Positions 36,818 to 47,443 of a DNA stretch of 64,000 nucleotides are shown here, piece by piece (position 1 is the first letter of the stretch; each line of letters opens with the position of its first letter). Where the stretch lies: the NCBI RefSeq assembly GCF_000255295.1, contig NC_017030.1, positions 9,708,328 through 9,772,327 on the forward strand, written 5' to 3'. The DNA is from Corallococcus coralloides DSM 2259 (GTDB lineage: Bacteria > Myxococcota > Myxococcia > Myxococcales > Myxococcaceae). A program made the position numbers and the translations under genes. The notes below the pieces were generated by a model, which was not told where the DNA came from, did not search any database, and worked only from the letters and a program-made list of their open reading frames with translations.

Positions 36818-37345
36818 TCACTGCCCCGCGTCCCCCGGAAGCAGTCCCTGGCTCAGGGGCACGAGGACGGTCTGCACGCCGCCATCTGGCAGCATCACGC
36901 CCCGCAGGTCGTCATCCGCGTCCACGCCGTCGACGACGCGCCGGAGGATGCGCCCATCCGGGCGAAGGGCGTACTTCGCGCCGGAATCGAGCGACGGAAA
37001 CCGCCGGCCACACGCGGCGGGGTTCTCGTCCACGAAGACGAAGAGCAGGCCGTCCTGCCGGAGCACCCGGTACGTGTAGGACTCGGGCCGGCTGTCACAG
37101 GACGTCGCCGCGCTCCCCAGCGGGAACAGGTCCTGCGTGACGATCGACAATGCGCGCAGGGTCTCGCCATCCAGCACGACCGGCACACCGGCCGGGAGGA
37201 TTCCCGCGTCAGCGTCCGAGGAGACCGGGAAGCGGACGGTCCGGTCTTCCAGCACTGGCGCCGAAAGAGGCTCGGGCCTCCGGGCACAGCCCAGCAGTCC
37301 CAGCACCAACGCGACCGTCCTCAGCGACATGATCCGCCCTCGCAT
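36818..37345 (-). CDS. Small lipoprotein, unknown function
   Basis: A 175-residue lipoprotein: signal peptide MSLRTVALVLGLLGC after a 5-residue basic extension, lipobox Cys20 (from ATG 37345). The mature part is beta-rich with two further Cys (TSCDSRPESYTYRV, PAACGRRF) and ends in an acidic segment (VDGVDADDDLRG). AGGA lies before ATG 37345; ATG 37330 has GAGGG and is an alternative. It is the second gene after the JAB-like lipoprotein, with only 9 bases between, so they are probably one operon and functional partners. Confidence 0.65.
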   Translation of the reverse strand: MRGRIMSLRTVALVLGLLGCARRPEPLSAPVLEDRTVRFPVSSDADAGILPAGVPVVLDGETLRALSIVTQDLFPLGSAATSCDSRPESYTYRVLRQDGLLFVFVDENPAACGRRFPSLDSGAKYALRPDGRILRRVVDGVDADDDLRGVMLPDGGVQTVLVPLSQGLLPGDAGQ

Positions 37346-37354
37346 GCGGCCTTC

Positions 37355-38095
37355 CTACAGCGCATCCAGCCGATAGGTGCGCGCATCGAGCCAGGTGACG
37401 ATGCCATGGGACTCCTGCTTCCACCGGCCGCCCGTGCGCGACCACAGCATCATCTCCCGGGTGGCGGGAACGTACTGATAGAAGCCGTCGCACGTGGGCG
37501 CGCTCGCATCCCGCGACCGCGAGAAGAACGCGATGATGGACAGGCGGACGCGGCCCTCCCGCGTCAGGACCTCCCAGTCGTGGACGGTGGCCATCGACTC
37601 GATGAAGCGCAGGTCCCCGGCGGAGAGGCGCGTCCCGAAGGGATGATTGTGCAGCGCGAAGATCTGCTTGAGCGTGCCGGGCGCGTAGCGGGAATCATCC
37701 ACGAACGGCGGCAGCGAACAACTCCGCAGCCCGCGCACCGCGTCTCCGGGACGGGATGAGTCCGACAGCATGCTCATCTCGTAGCGCCCTTCGGGCGTGG
37801 CATAGAGCCAGGCGCAGTACTCCGTCGCCACGCGGAGGGCCACCTCGGGCTGCGTCTCCTGAAGCGCGACCACGGAGGCGTTTGGCTTGGAGAGGATGAG
37901 CGGACAGGCCGCGGACAGCGCATCCGCGGCGAGGTCGAAGGGCCCGAAGTTCTTCAGGGGCCCCGGGATGTGCTCCGGCGACGCACCAGGACTGGGGCGC
38001 CAGACCCCCTCCACTTCCCGCGGAGCCGAGCAGCCCGCCAACAGGCCCAGACCGGCCACGAGGCTCCAATCAAACCAGCAAGACCGGCCAATCAT
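37355..38095 (-). CDS. Lipoprotein with JAB/MPN-like motif
   Basis: A 246-residue lipoprotein: signal ending GLGLLAGC (Cys22). The mature chain carries ALHNHPFGTRLSAGDLRF, i.e. His149-x-His151-Pro with Ser158 and Asp161. This matches the JAMM zinc pattern H-x-H-P...S-x-x-D of JAB/RadC-like proteins, although the spacing between the second His and Ser is one residue short of the usual seven. A Glu of EYCAWLY could serve as the catalytic acid. ATG 38095 is chosen for the signal peptide. An extracytoplasmic JAB-like peptidase would be unusual; activity is inference. Confidence 0.6.
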   Translation of the reverse strand: MIGRSCWFDWSLVAGLGLLAGCSAPREVEGVWRPSPGASPEHIPGPLKNFGPFDLAADALSAACPLILSKPNASVVALQETQPEVALRVATEYCAWLYATPEGRYEMSMLSDSSRPGDAVRGLRSCSLPPFVDDSRYAPGTLKQIFALHNHPFGTRLSAGDLRFIESMATVHDWEVLTREGRVRLSIIAFFSRSRDASAPTCDGFYQYVPATREMMLWSRTGGRWKQESHGIVTWLDARTYRLDAL

Positions 38096-38184
38096 TAATT
38101 CCAGCAAAGCACGTTCAGGCCGCGCCCAACCCGGGAGTTCGCTTGACCTGCAAGCAGAAAAGCAGGCGTTCGATCCACAGGACC

Positions 38185-38202
38185 GGTAAGTGTTCACTTA
38201 CC
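38185..38202. promoter_or_regulatory. 18-bp palindrome upstream of the B12-sensor operon
   Basis: GGTAAGTG and CACTTACC are perfect inverted repeats around a TT centre. The site lies 73 bases before the B12-binding gene and 90 bases before the divergent JAB-like lipoprotein, so it could control either. The form is typical of a TetR-type operator; the regulator is not identified. Confidence 0.45.
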
Positions 38203-38275
38203 AATGCGGGCGGGCGCTCCAGGGTTTAACGGAAACAGGAACCTCCTTACCCTGCCCCGTCCGCCTCCCGCTCAC

Positions 38276-38935
38276 GTGATCCAAACGACCCCTGCCATCG
38301 ACACGCTGCGGGCGCGGTACCTGGCCGCGCAGCTCTCCGGAAACCGCCAGGAGGCCCTGCGCCTGCTCGTGGACGAGGGCCTGCTGTGCGGCGTGCCCCT
38401 CCAGGAGCTCCACCTGGAGGTCATCCAGGCGGCCCAGTACGAAATCGGCCGGCTCTGGCAGGAGAACGTCATCTCCGTGGCCCAGGAGCACCTGGCCACC
38501 GCCATCTCCCAGTACGTCCTGGCCCACCTGTACCGCCACCTGCCTCGCGACCCGGCCAACGGCAAGGTCGTGATGATGGCGTGCGTGGAGGGCGAGCTGC
38601 ACGAAGTGGGCGCGCGCATGGCCAGCGACTTCCTGGAGATGGCCGGCTTCGACGTGCGCTTCCTCGGCGCCAACATGCCCGGGGATCACCTGGCCCGCAT
38701 GGTGCGTGAGTCCCCGCCAGACCTGCTGGCCCTCTCCATCTCCATGCCCTTCCACATGCCCCAGGTCCGCGAGGCCGTACGCAAGGTGCGCGCGGTGTCT
38801 CCGTCCCTGCCCATCGCCGTGGGCGGGCTCGCCTTTGACTGGGGTCCCGTCCTCGAAGAGGAACTGGCCGTGTCCTTCTTCGGCAAGAGCGTCCGCGAGC
38901 TGGTCGCCTCCGCCTGCCGCCTCCTGGGAGTCTGA
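38276..38935 (+). CDS. B12-binding sensor protein, CarH-like without DNA-binding domain
   Basis: A 219-residue cytosolic protein built from a four-helix B12-binding cap and a Rossmann-like B12-binding domain. The cap has Trp61-x9-Glu71-His72, the motif by which CarH-type photoreceptors hold the adenosyl group and, after light, form the bis-His adduct. The Rossmann part has Glu107-x-His109-x-x-Gly112, whose His is the lower cobalt ligand. The MerR-type helix-turn-helix of CarH is absent. GTG 38276 starts just before the first helix. It is the first gene of an operon with two hybrid kinases, so it may be a light or cobalamin sensor feeding phosphosignalling. Confidence 0.85.
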   Translation: MIQTTPAIDTLRARYLAAQLSGNRQEALRLLVDEGLLCGVPLQELHLEVIQAAQYEIGRLWQENVISVAQEHLATAISQYVLAHLYRHLPRDPANGKVVMMACVEGELHEVGARMASDFLEMAGFDVRFLGANMPGDHLARMVRESPPDLLALSISMPFHMPQVREAVRKVRAVSPSLPIAVGGLAFDWGPVLEEELAVSFFGKSVRELVASACRLLGV

Positions 38936-38939
38936 CGTC

Positions 38940-39644
38940 ATGTCGCACGTGAGCCTCCAGGTGGAAGCGCGGACCGCGCCCATCGCGTCCGCTTCTGTTC
39001 AAGCTTTGTACGAAGACCCGTTCTGGGCCGCGCGCTACGGCATCCAGCGCGCCCGCCGCTTCGGTGACGAGGACGCCGTCTTCCACGTGCGCTACCTCGT
39101 GCAGGCGCTGGACGCATCGCGCCCCGCCATCCTCGAGGACTACGCGCGCTGGCTGCGCACCCTGCTCGTCACGCGTGGCATGTGCTCGCTGCACCTGGAT
39201 CAGCACTTCGACGGGCTCGCCCGCGCGCTCCAGGCGGAGGGCTTCGGCCCGGGCTCCCTGCCCCACACCTACGTCCAGTCCGCCCGCCAGGCCCTGCACT
39301 ACCAAGAAGGCCCCGCCCACGCCGTGGAGTCGGACGCCGCCGCCATCATCAGCGCGGTCGTCCGGCGGACGGAGGGCCCGCTTCCCACCGGAAGCCGCCC
39401 CCGCCTGGAACAAGAGGTACGCCTCCAGTTGTCCTATCTCTCGGATGCACTCGCCCTGGAGCGCGCCGACCTGTGGGACGCCCACCTCCAGTGGTACGCG
39501 GGCTTCTGGCCTCAACGGGGACTGTGTCCCCTGACCCTTCTCCAAACCCTGGACGCCTTGAAGGCGGCCCTGGTGGATGGCCCCCCCGAAGCGCGGACGT
39601 TGCTCGCACGGATGCCCGATTCGTGGGAGGAGACGCACTCATGA
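38940..39644 (+). CDS. Unknown helical protein in the B12-sensor operon
   Basis: A 234-residue cytosolic protein predicted to be mainly helical. Notable segments are LYEDPFWAARYGIQRARRFGDEDAVFHVRYLVQAL near the N-terminus, SLHLDQHFDGLARALQAEG in the middle and a Trp/Tyr-rich region (DAHLQWYAGFWPQRG) near the end. No family recognised. It starts 4 bases after the B12-binding gene and overlaps the following kinase by ATGA, so all are co-translated. It may be an intermediary between sensor and kinase; this is inference from position. Confidence 0.65.
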   Translation: MSHVSLQVEARTAPIASASVQALYEDPFWAARYGIQRARRFGDEDAVFHVRYLVQALDASRPAILEDYARWLRTLLVTRGMCSLHLDQHFDGLARALQAEGFGPGSLPHTYVQSARQALHYQEGPAHAVESDAAAIISAVVRRTEGPLPTGSRPRLEQEVRLQLSYLSDALALERADLWDAHLQWYAGFWPQRGLCPLTLLQTLDALKAALVDGPPEARTLLARMPDSWEETHS

Positions 39645-41689
39645 TGAAGGAAGACGACCGCGCCTCCGGGATCTTCGAATCCCTCAGCCGCGAGCTGGCG
39701 TTGGCCTGCGATGCGCAAGGGACGGTCGTCTGGCGCGATGAGCGCGCGGCGCGCATCCTGGGCATCAAGCCCGGCCAGGCGCTGAAGGACCTGGCCAGCC
39801 ACGGCAGCGAGAGCAAGGTGGAGAAGCTGCTCGTGCAGGCGCGCGAAGAGGCCGTGGACGGCTGGGAGCTCATCCTCCAGAACAACCACAAGCCCGCGAC
39901 GTTCGCCTTCCGCGCCCGGCCGCACGAGGGCGGCATCGCGCTGGTGGGCAGCCTGGTGCCGGAGGACTACGGCGCCGCGCTCACCCAGGTGAGCACCACG
40001 CTGGGAGAGCTGTCCGCGCTCCACCGCGAGACGGAGCGCCAGCAGCACGAGCTCAAGCGCCGCGCCGAGGAACTGGCCCGCCTCAACCGCGAGCTGGAGG
40101 AGTCCAACCGGGGCGTGCGCAGCCTGCACGCCGCCCTGGACGAGAAGGCGGAGAGCCTCCAGCGCGCGTCCGAAATCAAGAGCCGCGTGGTGGCCAACGT
40201 GAGCCACGAGTTCCGCACGCCGCTGCACTCCATCCTCGGGCTGTCCAAGGTGCTGCTCAACCCGCTCAACGGCAGCCTCGCGCCGGAGCAGGAGAAGCAG
40301 GTCCAGTTCATCCGCGGCTCCGCGGAAGCCCTCTTCGAGTTGGTCAACGACCTCCTGGACCTGTCCAAGGTGGAGTCCGGCAAGACGACGCTGCGCCACA
40401 GCCGCTTCGTCGCGACCGACTTCATCAGCGCGCTGCGCGGCATGACGCGGCCCCTGTTGCCGCCGGACTCGACGGTGGCGCTCAACTTCGTGGAGCCGCA
40501 GGAGCCCCTGGAGCTGGAGACGGACGAGGCCAAGCTCAGCCAGGTGGTGCGCAACCTCATCTCCAACGCGCTCAAGTTCACCGAGTCCGGCTCCGTCACG
40601 GTGACCGCGGCCCGGGGCCCGCGCGACACGGTGGTGTTCACCGTGAAGGACACGGGCATCGGCATCGCGCCGGAGAACCACGAGCGCGTCTTCGAGGAGT
40701 TCATCCAGGTGGACAGCCACCTGCAGCGGCGCGTGAAGGGCACCGGCCTGGGCCTGCCCCTGGCGCGCAAGCTGACGGAGCTGTTGGGCGGCACGCTCAC
40801 CGTGCAGAGCCGGCTGGAGGAAGGCGCCACCTTCGTCATCACCCTGCCGCGCGTCCACCCGGAGGTGTCGGAGATGACGGGGCTCACCCAGCGCAGCGAG
40901 ACGCTGGACCCCGCGCGCGCCCCGGTGCTGGTGCTGGAGGACGACCGCCAGACGCTCTTCCTCTACGAGAAGTACCTGGCGCGCTCCGGCTTCCAGGTGC
41001 TGCCCGTGCGCAGCGTGGAGGAGGCGCGCAAGGTCATGCAGCGCGTGCGCCCCGCGGCCATGGTGCTGGACGTGATGCTGGAGGGCGAGACGAGCTGGAG
41101 CTTCCTCGCGGAGATGAAGAACGGCGAGCAGACGCGCGACATCCCCGTGCTCGTCGTCACCGTGACGGACCGCGAGCAGAAGGCGCGCGCCCTGGGCGCG
41201 GACGAGTTCTGGCTCAAGCCCGTGGACGAGCTGCGCCTGCAGAAGAAGCTGACGGCGATGGCGCGCACCGGGCCGGTGGAGCGGGTGCTCATCATCGACG
41301 ACGACGACGTGCACCGCTACCTGCTCAAGCAGCTGCTCAAGGACACGCAGTTCCAGCTGATGGAGGCCGCCAGCGGTCGCGATGGCGTGAGAATCGCCCG
41401 CGAGCACGCCCCGCACCTCATCTTCCTGGACTTCGTGCTGCCGGACATCACCGCCTTCGACGTGCTGGACGAGCTGAAGGCGGACCCGCGCACGCGCGAC
41501 ATCCCCATCATCCTGCACACCTCCCACCAGCTGCAGGAGCCGGAGCGCCAGCGGCTGGCGCGCGAGACGTCCGCCATCCTGGCCAAGCACACGCTCAGCC
41601 GCGAAGTGGCCATCACCCGCATCCGTGACGCCCTGTCCAAGGCGGGGCTGGGGAACCGGGACCTGCGCGAGGTGAACCCCCGTGGGTGA
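39641..41689 (+). CDS. Hybrid histidine kinase with two receiver domains
   Basis: A 682-residue soluble protein. A PAS-like N-terminal domain (about 10-110), coiled coil (120-180), HisKA with phospho-acceptor His189 (ANVSHEFRTPLHSI) and HATPase (VVRNLISNALKF, DTGIGIAPE, GTGLGLPLARKL) are followed by two receiver domains. Receiver 1 has VLEDD, VLDVMLEG and LKPVD. Receiver 2 has IIDDDD and FLDFVLPD, but its Lys is in AKHTL without the usual Pro. There is no membrane helix, so it can read a cytosolic signal such as the B12 protein encoded two genes upstream. It overlaps both neighbours. Confidence 0.9.
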   Translation: MMKEDDRASGIFESLSRELALACDAQGTVVWRDERAARILGIKPGQALKDLASHGSESKVEKLLVQAREEAVDGWELILQNNHKPATFAFRARPHEGGIALVGSLVPEDYGAALTQVSTTLGELSALHRETERQQHELKRRAEELARLNRELEESNRGVRSLHAALDEKAESLQRASEIKSRVVANVSHEFRTPLHSILGLSKVLLNPLNGSLAPEQEKQVQFIRGSAEALFELVNDLLDLSKVESGKTTLRHSRFVATDFISALRGMTRPLLPPDSTVALNFVEPQEPLELETDEAKLSQVVRNLISNALKFTESGSVTVTAARGPRDTVVFTVKDTGIGIAPENHERVFEEFIQVDSHLQRRVKGTGLGLPLARKLTELLGGTLTVQSRLEEGATFVITLPRVHPEVSEMTGLTQRSETLDPARAPVLVLEDDRQTLFLYEKYLARSGFQVLPVRSVEEARKVMQRVRPAAMVLDVMLEGETSWSFLAEMKNGEQTRDIPVLVVTVTDREQKARALGADEFWLKPVDELRLQKKLTAMARTGPVERVLIIDDDDVHRYLLKQLLKDTQFQLMEAASGRDGVRIAREHAPHLIFLDFVLPDITAFDVLDELKADPRTRDIPIILHTSHQLQEPERQRLARETSAILAKHTLSREVAITRIRDALSKAGLGNRDLREVNPRG

Positions 41690-43214
41690 GGAGGCGCGTC
41701 TGGCAACGGTCCTCAACGTCAACGACGACGCGGCCAACCGCTACCTGGTCAACCGCATCCTGGAGATGTCCGGCTACCACGTGCTGGAGGCGGCCACCGG
41801 CATGGCGGCGCTCCTCATGGCGGAGGAGCACCGCCCGGACGTCATCGTCCTGGACGTGAAGCTGCCGGACATCAGCGGCTATGAGGTCTGCGCGCGGCTG
41901 AGGTCCAACGCGGCCACGGCCGCCATCGCGGTGATGCACACGTCCGCGACGTTCGTCACGCCCGACAAGAAGGTGCAGGGCCTGGAGGGCGGCGCGGACG
42001 CGTACCTCACCCAGCCCTATGAGCCCTCGGAGCTCATCGCCACGGTGCGCTCGCTCTTGCGCCTGCGCCACGCGGAGCAGCAGGCCCGGCTGCGCACGGA
42101 TCAGCTCATCGAGATGGACCGGCGCAAGGACGAGTTCCTGGCCATGCTGGCCCACGAGCTGCGAAACCCGCTGGCCGCCATCATGACGGCCATTGGCATC
42201 CTGGAGCGCAAGGCGCCCTCGGACACCAAGGAAGCGCGGATGCACGGCATCATCCAGCGCCAGACGCACCACCTGGCGCGGCTGGTGGATGACCTGCTGG
42301 ACGTCAGCCGCATCACCCGGGGCAAGGTGGAGCTGCGCCAGGAGCCGGTGAGCCTGACGGCCACCTTCCAGCAGGTGCTCGCCATCCTGCGCCCCCGCGT
42401 GGAGTCCCGCGGCCTGAAGCTGGAGGTCCACCTGCCACGCGCGCCGCTGTGGCTGGAGGGTGACGCCACGCGCCTGGAGCAGGTCTTCACCAACCTGGTA
42501 GACAACGCTGCCAAGTACACGGACGAAGGCAGCGTCACCGTGGAGCTGTTCCAGGAGGGCGTGGACGGCACCGCGCAGGCGGTGCTGCGGGTGAAGGACA
42601 CCGGCATCGGCATCTCGCCGGAGAAGCTGCCCGCCATGTTCGAGCTGTTCGCCCAGGCGGACACGTCCCTGGAGCGCTCGCGCGGGGGCCTGGGCATTGG
42701 CCTCACCCTGGTGCGCACGCTGGTGCGGATGCACGGCGGCACCGTGGAGGCCACCAGCGGCGGCCCGGGCCAGGGCAGCGAGTTCGTGGTGCGGCTGCCC
42801 CTGCTGCCCGCGGACCGCGCCCCCCTGTCGACCGGGGCGAACCTCCTGGACGCGCGGCGCGCGCGGCGCATCCTCCTGGTGGAGGACAACTCGGACGCGC
42901 GCCAGTCCATGCGCGACCTGCTGGAGCTGTGGGGTCACCAGGTGGCGGTGGCCCCGGACGGCGTGAGGGGCGTGGCGCTGGCCCTGGAGCACGCGCCGGA
43001 CCTGGCGCTGGTGGACATTGGTCTGCCGGGGATGGACGGCTTCCAGGTGGCCCGGACGCTGCGCGAGCGCGTGGGGCAGGGGCTGCGGCTGGTGGCGCTC
43101 AGCGGCTACGGCGACCCGGAGTCCTACCAGCAGGCCCTGAAGGCCGGGTTCGACGTGCACCTCACCAAGCCGGTGCGGCCCGCGGACCTGGACCGGGTCC
43201 TGTCGAACCTCTGA
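41682..43214 (+). CDS. Hybrid histidine kinase: receiver - kinase - receiver
   Basis: A 510-residue soluble kinase. The N-terminal receiver (about 9-128) has DD and Asp58 (IVLDVKLPD), but the invariant Lys is replaced by Gln (YLTQPYEP), which should impair normal phosphorylation control. HisKA follows with His158 (AMLAHELRNPL), then HATPase (VFTNLVDNAAKYT, DTGIGISPE, GGLGIGLTLVR). A C-terminal receiver is intact (LVEDNSD, ALVDIGLPGMDGF, LTKPVRP). The GTG start at 41682 overlaps the preceding kinase by 8 bases. Last gene of the B12-sensor operon. Confidence 0.9.
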   Translation: MGEEARLATVLNVNDDAANRYLVNRILEMSGYHVLEAATGMAALLMAEEHRPDVIVLDVKLPDISGYEVCARLRSNAATAAIAVMHTSATFVTPDKKVQGLEGGADAYLTQPYEPSELIATVRSLLRLRHAEQQARLRTDQLIEMDRRKDEFLAMLAHELRNPLAAIMTAIGILERKAPSDTKEARMHGIIQRQTHHLARLVDDLLDVSRITRGKVELRQEPVSLTATFQQVLAILRPRVESRGLKLEVHLPRAPLWLEGDATRLEQVFTNLVDNAAKYTDEGSVTVELFQEGVDGTAQAVLRVKDTGIGISPEKLPAMFELFAQADTSLERSRGGLGIGLTLVRTLVRMHGGTVEATSGGPGQGSEFVVRLPLLPADRAPLSTGANLLDARRARRILLVEDNSDARQSMRDLLELWGHQVAVAPDGVRGVALALEHAPDLALVDIGLPGMDGFQVARTLRERVGQGLRLVALSGYGDPESYQQALKAGFDVHLTKPVRPADLDRVLSNL

Positions 43215-43233
43215 AAGAGGGAGTGGGGGGTGG

Positions 43234-43599
43234 CTACCGCCGCGTCAGCGCGTTGGCCACCAGGCCCAGCAGCTTCACCTGGGCGGGGTCCAGCTGACGC
43301 ACGCTGCGCAACAGCCGGCGCACTTCCGGACGCTCCGGCGTGGGCGGCGGGGCCTCGCTCGTGCGCGACGGCGGAGCGCCCTGCGCCGCGAGTCCCAGCA
43401 GCTCGTCCGCGGAGACGTGCAGCTCGTGGCACAGCTTCAGCAGGGTCTGGACGCTGGGGAGCATGCCGCCGCGTTCCAGGCGGCCGTACACTTCCGTGGC
43501 CACGTCGATTCGCTCGGCCACGTCGGCCTGCGTAAGCTCCATGCGGCCCCGGGCGACCCGTGCCGATGCGCCGATGGTGGTTGCGAGTTTCTTGTCCAT
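43234..43599 (-). CDS. XRE-family transcriptional regulator
   Basis: A 121-residue protein with an N-terminal helix-turn-helix (about residues 8-65; RGRMELTQADVAERIDVATEVYGRLERGGMLPSVQTLL) and an Ala/Pro-rich linker leading to a short C-terminal helix region (LRSVRQLDPAQVKLLGLVANAL). ATG 43599 gives the usual short lead into the HTH; ATG 43638 upstream is possible. It converges with the hybrid kinase gene, the stops being 20 bases apart. Targets unknown. Confidence 0.8.
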   Translation of the reverse strand: MDKKLATTIGASARVARGRMELTQADVAERIDVATEVYGRLERGGMLPSVQTLLKLCHELHVSADELLGLAAQGAPPSRTSEAPPPTPERPEVRRLLRSVRQLDPAQVKLLGLVANALTRR

Positions 43600-43943
43600 G
43601 CCTTTGCTTGCCGACCCGAAACGTTTGGCCGACGGCATAGGACGTATAGAGGCAGACAGACAGAACTTGCCGGGTCAGCCTCCCATTGTTCACCCATAGG
43701 GTCGCTGCGCGGGAGGTGGACTTTCGGAGTCCGGGCAACCCCGACACCCATGGCTCTTTTGAGACGGAGCGCCCTCTGGAAACAGCCTCCGGCAGGTGCA
43801 TCACCGCGTGTTTCCGGGCTTGACCGGAGGTAACCCATGACGTTGGACCCGCCGTTTCCTACGGTGTTCAAGCGTCCTGCCGCCACTGCCACCCTTCAGG
43901 GTTGGCTCATGTTTTCAGTGCCGTCCGGATACACGCCCCGCCG
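43600..43943. other. Intergenic region with hairpins and a well-placed ribosome binding site
   Basis: A 344-base gap between the XRE gene start and the tolC-like gene stop. On the plus strand it contains a UUCG-type hairpin (GGACTTTCGGAGTCC, about 43716-43730), then TCCGG-GCTTGA-CCGGA just before GGAGGTAACCC and ATG 43837. That ATG opens a 90-codon frame that runs into the 3' end of the opposite-strand tolC gene. The frame has no recognisable protein features, so I do not annotate it as a gene. A structured leader RNA is possible. Confidence 0.4.
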
Positions 43944-45382
43944 CTACCCCGAGGCCAGGGTGGTCAACTCCACCGTGCCCAGGGCGCGCGCCAGCTCCGC
44001 GCGGGAGGTGGCCAGGTCGTACGTCGCCTGCACCTGCTGGGCGGCGGCGTTGGTGAAGGCCACCTGCGCGTCGCTCACCTCGATGATGTTGCCCACGCCA
44101 GCGCGGTAGCGCCCTTCGGCCAGCCGCAGCCGCTCGCGCGCGTTCACCTGGGCCTCGTCCGCGGCGGTGAGCGCCTCGCGCGTGGCCACCACGTTGAGCC
44201 GGGCCTGCTCCACCTGCAGCCGCACCTGCTGCCGGAGCGCGTCCTTCTGCGCCTGGAGGTCGCGCAGGTTGGCGTTGGCCTCGCGCGTCTGCGCGTTGAC
44301 GAGCCCGCCCTGGAACAGCGCCCAGCTCAGCTGGATGCCGCCCTGCGCGCTCAGCGTGGCGCCGTTGAACGGGTTCGCCCCCACGTCGGACAGGTTGCCC
44401 GTGGCGCTCAAGGAGGGCAGGTGGCCGGCCTTGGTCACCTTCACCTGGGACTCCTGCGCCAGGATCTGCCGCTCGCGCGCGGCGACGTCGGGGCGGGCCT
44501 CCAGCGCGCGCTTCACCAGCGCGTCCAGCACCTCGTCCTCGCCCGCGATGGCCGCCACCGTCACGTCCTGCACGGTGTAGTCGGTGGCCGTCTCCACGCC
44601 CATGGTCTGGTTGAGCTGCGCCTTCGCGGTGGCGTACGCGTTCTGCGCGCGGATGAGCGCCACCTGCGCGTTGGCCTTCGCGGTGCGCTGCTGGAGCAAA
44701 TCAATCTCCGGCCGCGAGCCCACCTGCACGGACGCGTTCACCTGGTTGAGCCGGGCCTCCTCGCTCTGGAGCGTCTCGCGCGCCACGCCCAGCAGGGCCT
44801 TCTGCGTGAGGACGTTGAAGTACGCCGTGCGCACATTGCGCAGCGCATCCTGGAGCACCTGCTCCTGCGAGTCCTCCTGCGCGCCCGCGTTCTCCTTCGA
44901 CGCGTTGTAGCGGCCCGACGTCTTGCCGAAGTCGTAGATGAGCTGGTTGGCGGCGATGCTGCCGCTGAAGCGCCGCGTGGAGTTGGACACCACGCCGGTG
45001 TCGCTGCCCGGCACGTTCTGGATGACGGCCCGGTTGCTGGTGCCCAGCGTGTAGCCAGCGTTGGCGCTCACCTGCGGCAGGAAGCTGGAGAAGGACTGAT
45101 CCACCCGGGCGTACGCCGCGTCGGTGCTCGCCTGCGCGGAGCGCAGCGACGGCTGGTACTGGCGCGCCGCGGCCTCCGCGTCCGCCAGGGTGATGACACG
45201 CCCCTCGGCGGCGGACATCGTCAGGGACTGCTGCACGGCCGGAGGCGTCACGGACTTCGCCGGGTCCTGGGCCGTGGTGGCCGGGGCCGGCTGCGTCGTG
45301 GCCGGGGCGGCGGGCTGGGCCGCCTGGGCCCCCGCGACGACGGGCAGGACGCACAACGAAAGCGTCAACGGAAGCGACCGCA

Positions 45383-45383
<1 letters not shown>
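43944..45383 (-). CDS. TolC-family outer membrane efflux protein
   Basis: A 479-residue outer-membrane factor. The signal peptide (to about VAGAQA) and an Ala/Pro/Thr-rich segment are followed by the two OEP repeats of long helices and strands: ITLADAEAAARQYQPSLRSAQAST opens the first, ALEARPDVAARERQILAQESQV the second. Periodic heptad-like Ala/Gln/Leu helices and a GYTLGTSN strand are visible. In exporters it forms the trimeric channel through outer membrane and periplasm. ATG 45381-45383 (TGATG overlap with the permease stop) or GTG 45386 are both possible. Last gene of the MacAB operon. Confidence 0.9.
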
Positions 45384-47358
<1,975 letters not shown>

Positions 47359-47389
47359 CGGTCTGCCTTCCGTCCCTTCCCCTGCCCTC

Positions 47390-47424
47390 GATGCCTGTGG
47401 AGACGCCTGTGGAGATGCCTGTGA
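47390..47424. repeat. Three tandem copies of a 12-bp unit
   Basis: GATGCCTGTGGA, GACGCCTGTGGA and GATGCCTGTGA follow one another without gap in the short non-coding space between the MacA and ATPase genes. It is probably a slipped-strand duplication; no function is apparent. Confidence 0.7.
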
Positions 47425-47443
47425 TTGCAACAGCCGCGCGCGC

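Noticed and set aside
43700-43850. Cyclic-di-GMP (GEMM) riboswitch before ATG 43837
   Set aside because: GGGCAACCCC and CAGCCTCCGG look superficially similar, but the GGACGCAAAGCC core and the tetraloop-receptor arrangement are absent.
43837-44109. 90-codon plus-strand gene with GGAGG ribosome binding site
   Set aside because: Most of it is antisense to the tolC gene, the composition is non-coding and no domain or signal is visible. Kept only as a finding.
47390-47424. CRISPR-like repeat array
   Set aside because: Three adjoining 12-base units without spacers are a simple tandem repeat.
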